Shown here: piece after piece, positions 44,137 through 51,517 of the stretch | Layout of the letters: each line of letters starts with the position of its first letter | Position numbering within the stretch: the stretch's first letter is position 1 | Assembly (NCBI RefSeq): GCF_003260015.1 | Contig: NZ_QCXS01000002.1 | Location: 2,728,001 to 2,792,000, forward strand | DNA: 64,000 nucleotides | Source: Nakamurella deserti | GTDB lineage: Bacteria; Actinomycetota; Actinomycetes; Mycobacteriales; Nakamurellaceae | Reading direction: 5' to 3' | Translations under genes and position numbers: made by a program | The notes under the pieces: model-generated | Databases searched by the model: none | Told to the model about the DNA's origin: nothing | What the model saw: the letters and a program-made list of their open reading frames with translations, nothing else

Positions 44137-44489
44137 GGCAGCTTCCGGGTGGCGGGTGGGCGGCGCCGCGCGCTGCGGTGTCGCGTGTGTCGCGGTGGTG
44201 GCCCCGGCCCCGCCGGCCGGGACCGACGACGTTGACCGAAGGGTGTTTAGGTTAGCAACCGCGGGCGCCGGCGGACAGAGGCCGATGCGACCTGCGACCC
44301 GGCTGACGCACGCGTGCACCGCGGGGGACCCGCCGACCACGGACGACTCCGGCGCTGGGCCTGCCGGCGGGGCCGGACAGCCGTCGGAGTCGGCTTGGAT
44401 GGGGTCATGCACCGTGACGCCGCCCGCGCTCCCACCGCTCGGGCGGCGCGCCCGCTCCGCCGTCCCGGGCCGGCCGCCGGTGGTCGACG
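44137..44489. other. Divergent intergenic region, membrane protein / TetR
   Basis: About 350 nt. At 44247-44260 it has TTAGGTTAGCAACC, which resembles the left half of a DtxR/IdeR iron box but with a broken right half. No gene is supported. A frame open from 44135 crosses it but reads as noise. Confidence 0.45.
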
Positions 44490-45098
44490 GTGACCGCGGA
44501 CGGGTCGGGAACGCCGCGGCGACGGCGCAACCCCCGGGGACGCGGTGGCCAGCTGGCCGAGGACATCCTCGACGCCGGCCGGCAGATCATCGAGGAGACC
44601 GGCGACGAGGCGCGGGTGACGCTCAGCGAGATCGCGCGCCGGCTGGGCATCGCCGTGCCGTCGATCTACGACCACTTCCCGGGGGTCGGCGAGATCTGCC
44701 GGCAGGTGGTGGTCCGGGCGTGGGCCGAGCACGATCGGGCCGTGACCGCCGGTGATCCCGGCGCGCCGCCGCGCGAGCAGATCCGCGACTTCGCCCACGC
44801 CTACGTCGCCTTCGCCCGGGAGCGGTGGGGTCTGTACCGCGTGCTGCACTCGCGGTCGTCGCCGTCGGCGATCGTGGAGGTCGGCGAGGCAGCGCTGGCC
44901 GGCTTCTCGCGGTTGGTCGACGCGGTCGCACTGGTCCTCGCCGTCGACGCGCGCTCGGCGCAGGCCTGGGACGCCGCGGTGGGGCTCTGGATCCAGCTGC
45001 ACGGGATCGCCAGCCTGCCACCGGTGCACCCCCGCTTCCCCTGGCCCGACGACGACCGTCTCATCGAGGCCGCCCTGCGCCGGTCGTGTGTGGACTGA
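44490..45098 (+). CDS. TetR-family transcriptional regulator
   Basis: A 202-residue TetR regulator starting at GTG 44490. The helix-turn-helix is at about residues 22-65 (AEDILDAGRQIIEETGDEA, VTLSEIARRLGIAVPSIYDH). The C-terminal ligand domain belongs to the TetR_C_13/WHG-like group, judged from DFAHAYVAFARERWGLYRVL and WIQLHGIASLPP. Target genes are unknown; the divergent membrane protein or the downstream GntR gene are candidates. Confidence 0.86.
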   Translation: MTADGSGTPRRRRNPRGRGGQLAEDILDAGRQIIEETGDEARVTLSEIARRLGIAVPSIYDHFPGVGEICRQVVVRAWAEHDRAVTAGDPGAPPREQIRDFAHAYVAFARERWGLYRVLHSRSSPSAIVEVGEAALAGFSRLVDAVALVLAVDARSAQAWDAAVGLWIQLHGIASLPPVHPRFPWPDDDRLIEAALRRSCVD

Positions 45099-45259
45099 CC
45101 GACCGCCGTCCGCACCCGGGCAGCCGGACGCGGGCGGGGAGCAGCCCGGGCGGAGCCGTCGGGCGGACGCCGGCGTACCGCGTCCCGGCGGCGGACGGCC
45201 CCGCTCCCACCCTCCCGGGCGCCGCCTGCACATCAGCGCTGGCGTACTAAATTGACGGG

Positions 45260-45964
45260 ATGGCCGGCGCTTCCCGCAGCAACCGACGGATCGTCTACGA
45301 GACGCTCCGCCGCAGGATCCTGACCCTGGAACTCCCGCCCGGGGCGGCACTCTCGGAGAACGAGCTGGCCGCCGGACTGGGCGTCTCCCGGACGCCGATC
45401 CGCGAGAGCCTGATCCTGCTCGCCGACGAGGGCCTGGTCCAGGTCTTCCCCCAGGTGGGAACCTTCGTGTCCCGGGTCGACGCGGCCAAGGTGGTCGACG
45501 CCCAGTTCATCCGGGAGGCCATCGAACTCGCCTCGTTGGAGGACATGCCCGACGAGCCGGATCCGGACGCGGTCGCCCGGCTGCGCGCCAACCTCGCGCA
45601 GCAGCACTCCCCCGACCTCCCCGTGGAGGACTTCTTCGCCCTCGACGAGCAGTTCCACCAGGGACTCCTGGGCCTCAGCGGGCACGCCAGCGTCTGGCCG
45701 ACGGTCGTCGCGGCCAAGGGACACCTCGACCGCGCCCGCCGACTGGGGCTGCAGGCCAACGAGTCGACCATCCGCTTCGCCGACGAACACGCCGCCGTGC
45801 TGGACGCGGTGCTCGCCGGCGACCGACCCACCGCCCAGGACCGCCTGCGGGTGCACCTGCGGTCGGTGTTCGGTGACATCGAGACCATCCGACGGCGCTC
45901 GCCCGAACTGTTCGCCGTCTCCGACGCGGTACCCGTCCGGCGGAGCGTCGCCGTCTGGGAGTGA
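45260..45964 (+). CDS. GntR-family regulator, FCD type
   Basis: A 234-residue FadR-subfamily regulator. Winged helix in residues 8-75: RIVYETLRRRILTLELPPGA, SENELAAGLGVSRTPIRESL, LVQVFPQVGTFVSRVD. The FCD effector domain follows with metal-ligand-type acids and histidines in DEQFHQGLLGLSGH and DEHAAVLDAVLAGD. Such regulators often answer to hexuronates or their aldonates. Its position next to uxuB/uxuA supports control of that regulon. The last 18 codons lie in a 42-bp sequence that is repeated just after the gene. Confidence 0.9.
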   Translation: MAGASRSNRRIVYETLRRRILTLELPPGAALSENELAAGLGVSRTPIRESLILLADEGLVQVFPQVGTFVSRVDAAKVVDAQFIREAIELASLEDMPDEPDPDAVARLRANLAQQHSPDLPVEDFFALDEQFHQGLLGLSGHASVWPTVVAAKGHLDRARRLGLQANESTIRFADEHAAVLDAVLAGDRPTAQDRLRVHLRSVFGDIETIRRRSPELFAVSDAVPVRRSVAVWE

Positions 45965-46015
45965 TCCCGCGCGGTTCGCCGCCTCCGACGCGGTACCCGT
46001 CCGGCGCAGCGTCGC
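45910..46015. repeat. 42-bp direct repeat across the GntR gene end
   Basis: Two copies, 45910-45951 and 45974-46015, identical at 40 of 42 positions, 64 nt apart start to start. The first encodes the GntR C-terminus; the second is non-coding. Each contains CGACGC and GCGTCG arms able to form a hairpin. Confidence 0.85.
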
Positions 46016-46050
46016 GATCCCGACGACTTTTCAGTGGCAGGGCTGGCCCC

Positions 46051-46064
46051 CACTTGTATACTAG
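46051..46064 (+). promoter_or_regulatory. Shared 14-nt promoter/operator element, uxuB side
   Basis: CACTTGTATACTAG. It includes TATACT, a plausible -10 box (GTGGCA 17 nt upstream as weak -35), and the GTATAC core typical of hexuronate GntR sites. Recurs with one change upstream of the MHS-uxuA operon. Confidence 0.65.
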
Positions 46065-46125
46065 CTCTGTATATCTCACGCGCCCTGCGCGATCCGGCGC
46101 GAGACCCTCGACGACGAAGGTGGAC

Positions 46126-46173
46126 ATGACCCGCACCCCTCGACGCCCCGCAGCGACCCGGCGCCCGGCATGA
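46126..46173 (+). CDS. Short upstream ORF (15 residues) coupled to uxuB
   Basis: ATG 46126 follows GAAGG (46116-46120) and encodes MTRTPRRPAATRRPA, ending in a TGA that overlaps the ATG 46170 of the reductase (ATGA). It is Arg/Pro-rich, so its translation could be slow. It may only serve to bring ribosomes to the next start, which lacks its own SD. No family can be named at this size. Confidence 0.45.
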   Translation: MTRTPRRPAATRRPA

Positions 46174-47624
46174 CCCCCGCGCTGGGCCTGGCCGCCCTCT
46201 CCGCGCTGACCACGGCACAGCGGCCGCTGGTCGACCCACGCGAACTCCGCTCCCGCGTCCTGCACATCGGACTCGGCGCCTTCCAACGGGCCCACCAGGC
46301 CGTCTACACCGAGGCCGCGACGGCCGCCGCCGGTGTCGGCTGGGGCATCGCGGGCGTCGCCCCCGGATCGGCGGCCACCGTCGAGGGCCTCCGGGCGCAG
46401 GACAACCTCTACAGCGTCACCGATCTCGCCCCCGACGGGGCCAGCACCCGTGTCGTCGCCGCCTTCACCGAGGCACTCCGGCTGCAGCCGGACGCCGACC
46501 GCGTCCGGGCGCTGTTCACCTCCGACGACCTCACGACGGTCACCCTCACCATCACCGAGAAGGGCTACCACCGCCGCGGCGACACCGGCGGTCTGGATCT
46601 GACGTCGGCGGCGATCGCGGAAGACCTGGCCCGCACCGCCGACGACAGGTCCGCGCACACCGTCGTCGGGGCGCTCGCCGCCGGGCTCGTCGCCCGGTAC
46701 CGGGCCGGCGGCGCACCGATCGACATCGTGTCCTGCGACAACATGACGGCCAACGGGGCCGCCACCGCGCGGGCGGTCCGCGAGTTCCTGACCGCCTCGT
46801 CGTTCGCCGACCGGGACGCCGTGCTCGCCTGGTCGCAGACATCCGTCGGCTTCCCGAACACGGTCGTCGACCGCATCGTGCCGACCACCACCGACGACGA
46901 CCGCACCGCCGTCGCGGCCGCCCTGGGGGTGACCGACCGGATCCCGGTGGTCGGAGAGCCGTACCGGCAGTGGGTGCTCGAGGACTCCTTCGCCGCACCC
47001 CGGCCCGCCTGGGAGCTCGCCGGCGCGGGCTTCGTCGACGACGTCGCGCCCTATCAGCTGATGAAGTTGCGGATGCTCAACGGATCCCACTCGGCCATGG
47101 CCTATCTGGGGCTCGCCGCCGGCTGCCGGACGGTGGCCGACGTGCTCTCCACGTCGTGGGGCGAGAAGCTCGTGCGCGGGCTGGCCGCCGAAGTCGCCCC
47201 GACGCTGCCCGGCGCCCTGGACGTCCCGGCCTACACCGACGCACTGGTGGCCCGGTTCTCCAACCCGTCGATGCGGGACCAGCTGCGCCGCATCGGTTGC
47301 GACGGCTCCCTCAAGGTCGGTGAGCGCTGGTTCGGGGTGCTGCGCCGGCTCGGTGCGTCCGGTGCGCCGGTGTTGACCCTCGCGCTGGCCGGATGGGTCA
47401 ACGCGACCCGCCCCGCCGCCGACGGCGGGCAGTGGTTCGGCACCACCGACCCGGCGGGTACCGCACTGGCCGAGAACTGGCGCGACGCCGACGATCCCGT
47501 AGCCGTCGTGGCCGCCCTGCTCCGCACCGCCGGCGCCGACGACCTCGCCGGCGACGCCGAGCTGGTCCGCACGGTCGCCGCGCTGCTGCCGGCCGTGCAG
47601 GCCGGGCGCATCGACCTCCCCTGA
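46170..47624 (+). CDS. uxuB: Fructuronate reductase / mannitol dehydrogenase family
   Basis: A 484-residue polyol dehydrogenase. N-terminal Rossmann domain with VLHIGLGAFQRAHQAVYTEA, the EKGYHR segment, and the catalytic K299-x4-N304-x2-H307 arrangement in KLRMLNGSHS. C-terminal helical domain includes RFSNPSMRDQLRRIGCDGS, which is typical of fructuronate reductase-type members. It would reduce D-fructuronate to D-mannonate with NADH. Convergent with mannonate dehydratase uxuA across a strong palindrome, so the two steps are encoded in opposite transcripts. Start follows a coupled 15-residue ORF. The exact substrate within the family is inferred from context. Confidence 0.85.
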   Translation: MTPALGLAALSALTTAQRPLVDPRELRSRVLHIGLGAFQRAHQAVYTEAATAAAGVGWGIAGVAPGSAATVEGLRAQDNLYSVTDLAPDGASTRVVAAFTEALRLQPDADRVRALFTSDDLTTVTLTITEKGYHRRGDTGGLDLTSAAIAEDLARTADDRSAHTVVGALAAGLVARYRAGGAPIDIVSCDNMTANGAATARAVREFLTASSFADRDAVLAWSQTSVGFPNTVVDRIVPTTTDDDRTAVAAALGVTDRIPVVGEPYRQWVLEDSFAAPRPAWELAGAGFVDDVAPYQLMKLRMLNGSHSAMAYLGLAAGCRTVADVLSTSWGEKLVRGLAAEVAPTLPGALDVPAYTDALVARFSNPSMRDQLRRIGCDGSLKVGERWFGVLRRLGASGAPVLTLALAGWVNATRPAADGGQWFGTTDPAGTALAENWRDADDPVAVVAALLRTAGADDLAGDAELVRTVAALLPAVQAGRIDLP

Positions 47625-47643
47625 CCGGGGCCGGAACGACGGA

Positions 47644-47671
47644 GGGCGCGCACTCCGCGGAGTGCGCGCCC
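47644..47671. terminator. Perfect 28-bp palindrome, bidirectional terminator
   Basis: A fully symmetrical GC-rich 28-mer, GGGCGCGCACTC through its exact complement, between the stops of uxuB (+) and uxuA (-). Serves both strands; no long T-run follows. Confidence 0.8.
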
Positions 47672-47687
47672 TTCGGATGTCGGCGGA

Positions 47688-48809
47688 TCAGCCGCGGTGG
47701 TTCACCGTGTCCCAGACCCCGAGCAGGTACTGGATGCCCAGCGCCCGGTCGTAGAGGCCGTACCCGGGACGTGGCCGCCGCGTGGTGTTCTCGTCCCACA
47801 GATGGCGTCCGTGGTCGGGCCGGATGTACCCGGTGTAGCCCGCCTCCGCGTAGGCCTTCATGATCCCGACGGTGTCGACGCTGCCCTCGCACGCCCGGTG
47901 CGCCACCTCGGTGAAGTCGCCGTTGTCGAAGTGCTTGATGTTGCGGACGTGCGAGAAGTGGATGCGGTCCATGTAGGTCTTCACCGCGTCCACGGCGTCC
48001 TGCTCCGGGTTGGCCGAGAACGACCCCAGGCACAGCGTCAGCCCGTGGTACGGACTGTCGTTGAGCGACAGCACCGTCGCCAGATCCTTCTTCGACGACA
48101 CCACCCGGGGCCAGCCGAAGAGGTCGAACGGCGGGTCGTCCGGATGCACGCCCATCTTGACGCCGAACTCCTCGCACGTCGGGATGATCGCGTCCAGGAA
48201 GTACCGGTAGTTGCGGTACATGTCGTCGTGGGTGACGCCCTCGTACGCCGCGTTGAGCTCGCTGAACCCGGCCAGCCGCTCGGGCTCCCAGCCGGGCAGG
48301 GTCAGACCGCCGGCGTTGAGCTCCATCTCGGCGATCAGGCTCTGCGGCGACATCTTCTCCACGACGGCCTTCTCGTAGAACAACGCCGTCGAGCCGTCCG
48401 GCAGCGGGTGCCAGAGGTCGGTGCGCAGCCAGTCGAAGACAGGCATGAAGTTGTAGCAGACCACCCTGACCCCGGCCCGTCCGAGCCGCTGGAGAGTGGT
48501 GATGTAGTTGGCGATCGCCTCGTCGCGGCTGATCCCGAGGACGGTCCTGCCGAGTTTGATCGACTCGTGGACGTTGACCGACTCGACGACCTCCGCGTCG
48601 AAGGTGCGGGTCACCCCACGGGCTGCGGCCGCGTCCGTGATCGTGGTGATGCGCCGCATCTCGGCCTCGATCTCGGCGGTCTCCCACACTTCGCCGGCCG
48701 CCTTGTGGTGCAGGCTCCAGACGATCGTCTCGACCCCGGGGATCTGCCGGATCTCGTCCAGCGTCACCGTGTCGTTGCCCTCGCCGTACCAGCGGAAGCC
48801 CATCTTCAT
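47688..48809 (-). CDS. uxuA: D-mannonate dehydratase
   Basis: A 373-residue UxuA-type dehydratase that converts D-mannonate to 2-keto-3-deoxygluconate. The order of features is canonical: MGFRWYGEGNDTVTLDEIRQ, ETIVWSLHHKAAGEVW, VCYNFMPVFDWLRTDL, MGVHPDDPPFDLFGWPRVVS, LCLGSFSA, FSHVRNIK and YIRPDHGRHLW; His and Asp of these provide the Mn2+ site. It is the last gene of the minus-strand operon, 61 nt after the aldolase. Length is normal for the family. Confidence 0.94.
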   Translation of the reverse strand: MKMGFRWYGEGNDTVTLDEIRQIPGVETIVWSLHHKAAGEVWETAEIEAEMRRITTITDAAAARGVTRTFDAEVVESVNVHESIKLGRTVLGISRDEAIANYITTLQRLGRAGVRVVCYNFMPVFDWLRTDLWHPLPDGSTALFYEKAVVEKMSPQSLIAEMELNAGGLTLPGWEPERLAGFSELNAAYEGVTHDDMYRNYRYFLDAIIPTCEEFGVKMGVHPDDPPFDLFGWPRVVSSKKDLATVLSLNDSPYHGLTLCLGSFSANPEQDAVDAVKTYMDRIHFSHVRNIKHFDNGDFTEVAHRACEGSVDTVGIMKAYAEAGYTGYIRPDHGRHLWDENTTRRPRPGYGLYDRALGIQYLLGVWDTVNHRG

Positions 48810-48870
48810 CGTCGTGTTCCTCGCAGTCTCGGGTTCCGCCGCGTCGTCGCGACGGGAAGGTCGGATGGCG

Positions 48871-49536
48871 TCAGGACGCCGCGACGGCCGCAGCGGCCGT
48901 GTCGACGGCGGCCCGGGACCGCCGGGTGATCTCGGCCCAGTCGCCCGCCCGGATCAGCGCCGGGTCGACCATCCAGCTGCCGCTGACCGCGGGAACGCAG
49001 TCCAGGCCGAGGTAGTCGGCCATGTTCGCCGGGCTGACCCCGCCCGACGGCAGGAACTGCAGCCCGGGGAACGGCGCCGACAGTGCCTTGATGGCGGCCG
49101 GCCCGCCGAGCAGCCCCGCGGGGAAGAACTTGACCACGTCGAGGCCGAGGTTGACCGCGGTCATCAGCTCGGACGCGGTGGCCACCCCCGGCAGCGCCGG
49201 GACCGAGAGCTCCCCGCACCGCTGGACGACCGGGGTGAAGAGACCGGGGCACACCACGAACCGGGCGCCCTGGTCGACGACCCGGTCGACGTGCGCGGGG
49301 GTGAGCACCGACCCGGCGCCGACGGTCAGCTCCGGCAGCGCCCGCCCGGCCAGGCCGATGGCGGCCAGTCCGGCGGCGGTGCGCAGGGTGATCTCGATGC
49401 CGGTGATGCCACCGGCCAGCAGTGCCTCTCCGAGCGGAACGGCGTCCTCGGCGCGGTCGAGGACCACGACGGGCACGACGGGACAGCCGGCGAGCAGGTC
49501 GGTGGAGGTCGGTGCGGCAGGTTCGGTGGTGGTCAT
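48871..49536 (-). CDS. eda: KDPG aldolase (2-dehydro-3-deoxyphosphogluconate aldolase)
   Basis: A 221-residue class I aldolase. Schiff-base Lys136 lies in DVVKFFPAGLLGG; Glu48 and Arg52 lie in GIEITLRT; FLPSGGVSPANMADYL binds phosphate. It cleaves KDPG to pyruvate and glyceraldehyde-3-phosphate in the cytosol. Start overlaps the KDG kinase stop (ATGA at 49533-49536). Follows the kinase in the pathway as in the operon. Confidence 0.92.
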   Translation of the reverse strand: MTTTEPAAPTSTDLLAGCPVVPVVVLDRAEDAVPLGEALLAGGITGIEITLRTAAGLAAIGLAGRALPELTVGAGSVLTPAHVDRVVDQGARFVVCPGLFTPVVQRCGELSVPALPGVATASELMTAVNLGLDVVKFFPAGLLGGPAAIKALSAPFPGLQFLPSGGVSPANMADYLGLDCVPAVSGSWMVDPALIRAGDWAEITRRSRAAVDTAAAAVAAS

Positions 49537-50492
49537 CGGACGACGTCCTCGAGGTGGGAGCCGAGTCGTTGCAACTCGTCTCGGGTGGGCAGGCCCTCCC
49601 AGTCGCCGGGCACGCGGCAGACCGCGCCGCCCAGCTGGTTGCCGCGTCGCAGGCAGACGTCGACGGGACGGCCCCCGGTCAGGGCGCTGAGGTAGCCGGC
49701 GACGAACGCGTCCCCGGCGCCGACCGGGTCGACGACCTCGATCGGCTCGGCCGCGGCGCGGAGCGTGGCGCCGTCGGTACGGGCCAGCGCACCGGCCGCA
49801 CCGAGCTTGAGCACCACGGTCGCCGGTCCGAGGTCGGCCAGCCCGGCGGCGAGCGCGTCCTCACCAGCGGATCCCGACGGAGTCCCCAGCACCAGCTCGG
49901 CCTCGGTCACCCCGGCGAAGACCAGGTCGGCCTGTCCGCAGAGCGCGCGCAGCACCTCGGCGGCCCGCTCGGTCGACCACAGCGCGACCCGGTGGTTGAC
50001 GTCGAAGGACACGAGAGTGCCCGCGTCGCGGGCGATCCGGATGGCTTCCCGCACGGTCTCGAGTGCGGTGGGACTGAGGGCCGCGGTGATGCCGGACAGG
50101 TGGAGTACCTGCGCACCGGCGATCAGCGGCGTGTCCAGGTCCGCCGGCGAGAGCCGGGACGCGGCACTTCCGGCACGGTAGTAGCGCACCCGCACCGGAG
50201 TGCCGTGCAGGTGTTCCTTGACCATCAGTCCGGTGGGTGCCGTGGTGTCGACGGCGGCCACGACACGGACGCCCTCGGCCCGGATCTCCCGCGTGACCAT
50301 CGCCCCGAAGGCGTCGTCGCCGACCCGGCTGATCCAGGTGACCGGCACGTCCAGACGGGCCAGTCCGATGGCGACGTTGGACTCGGCGCCGCCGATGCCG
50401 ATGGGCAGCTGCGTGCCGCCCCGCAGGTGCCGGCCCGAGGGCGCCGTCAGCAGCGCCATCGTCTCGCCGAGGGTGACGACAGCGGCCGTCAT
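49533..50492 (-). CDS. kdgK: 2-dehydro-3-deoxygluconate kinase (PfkB family)
   Basis: A 319-residue ribokinase-family sugar kinase. N-terminal VVTLGETMALLTAP and IGGAESNVAIGLARL; the substrate region YYRAGSAASRLSP is typical of KDG kinases; catalytic Asp in VDPVGAGDAFVAGYL. Phosphorylates KDG made by uxuA to KDPG for the adjoining aldolase. Coupled to both neighbours by 4-nt overlaps. Confidence 0.9.
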   Translation of the reverse strand: MTAAVVTLGETMALLTAPSGRHLRGGTQLPIGIGGAESNVAIGLARLDVPVTWISRVGDDAFGAMVTREIRAEGVRVVAAVDTTAPTGLMVKEHLHGTPVRVRYYRAGSAASRLSPADLDTPLIAGAQVLHLSGITAALSPTALETVREAIRIARDAGTLVSFDVNHRVALWSTERAAEVLRALCGQADLVFAGVTEAELVLGTPSGSAGEDALAAGLADLGPATVVLKLGAAGALARTDGATLRAAAEPIEVVDPVGAGDAFVAGYLSALTGGRPVDVCLRRGNQLGGAVCRVPGDWEGLPTRDELQRLGSHLEDVVR

Positions 50493-51517
50493 GCGGACAG
50501 CCGGAGCAGTACCTTGCTGCTGCCCGTCGTCCGGTCGCCGGCGACGGCCAGGGCGGTCGCCGCCTCCTCGATCCCGAAGGTGTGGGTGATCAGCGGTGAG
50601 ACGTCGATCCCGTTATCCAGAGCGACGACGGCGTCGGTGATCTCGTCGACGAAGCGGTACGAGCCGAGCCAGCTGATCTCGCGGGTGACCAGGTCCCCCA
50701 GCACCGCGGACACCGCGGAACCGGGGAGGTTGCCGACCTGGACCAGCGTGCCGCCGCGGGCCGTCGCGTGCAGCACGGCGCCGAGGGCACCGGCCGCACC
50801 GGACGCCTCGAAGACGAGTTCGGAGTCCGCCGGGAGGATCTCGCCGTCGGCGAGGTTGACGGTCTTGTCGGCGCCCATCGCCCGGGCGACGGCCAGCGAC
50901 GACTCGGACAGATCGGCGGCGGTGACCCGGGCGGCGCCGCGGTACTTCGCCGCGGCGACGACCAGACTGCCGATCGGGCCCGCCCCGTTGACCAGGACCT
51001 CCCGCCCGGTCAGGTCACCGGCCCGGGACACGGCGTGCAGCGCCACGGCCAGCGGCTCGGCGAGCGAGCCGTGCCGGGTGCTGACCGTCTCGGGCAGTAC
51101 CCGGACCTGTGCGGCCCGGACGACCTTCAGGGAGCTGAAGCCGCCGTCGGTGTGCGGGTCGAACGCCGCCGACCCGCAGTAGCGCACCTCGGGGTACAGA
51201 TTGGTGCGACCGGCGATGCGCTCGGGCAGGACGTGGTCGCCGACCAGGGTGGCCGGATGCACGGTGACCGCGGCGCCCACCTCGAGCCCGGCGACGCCGG
51301 GTCCGAGAGCGGCGACGCGACCGGCCATCTCGTGGCCGAGGACCAACGGCTGCCGCAGCACCGCGGTGCCGGAGGAGCCGTACCGGTGATAGGCGAGGTC
51401 GGAGCCGCAGATGCCGCCCCACTCCATCGCGATCAGCACCTCACCCGGTCCGGCGACCGGATCGGGCAGGGTGTCGACACGGACGTCACCGGCCCCGTGG
51501 ACGACGACGGCTCTCAT
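50489..51517 (-). CDS. L-idonate/L-gulonate 5-dehydrogenase-like zinc alcohol dehydrogenase
   Basis: A 342-residue MDR-family dehydrogenase. Catalytic zinc ligands Cys37 (GGICGSDL), His62 and Glu63 (GHEMAGRV) are present, as is the cofactor motif VNGAGPIGSLVVAA. The four-cysteine structural zinc lobe normal for the family is missing: the region after VTVHPATLVGDH keeps no Cys cluster. RYCGSAAFDPHTDGGF matches the L-idonate 5-dehydrogenase group. Since it sits between the transporter and kdgK and no uronate isomerase is present, it could produce fructuronate from L-gulonate, or act on L-idonate. Coupled by ATGA on both sides. Confidence 0.82.
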   Translation of the reverse strand: MRAVVVHGAGDVRVDTLPDPVAGPGEVLIAMEWGGICGSDLAYHRYGSSGTAVLRQPLVLGHEMAGRVAALGPGVAGLEVGAAVTVHPATLVGDHVLPERIAGRTNLYPEVRYCGSAAFDPHTDGGFSSLKVVRAAQVRVLPETVSTRHGSLAEPLAVALHAVSRAGDLTGREVLVNGAGPIGSLVVAAAKYRGAARVTAADLSESSLAVARAMGADKTVNLADGEILPADSELVFEASGAAGALGAVLHATARGGTLVQVGNLPGSAVSAVLGDLVTREISWLGSYRFVDEITDAVVALDNGIDVSPLITHTFGIEEAATALAVAGDRTTGSSKVLLRLSA

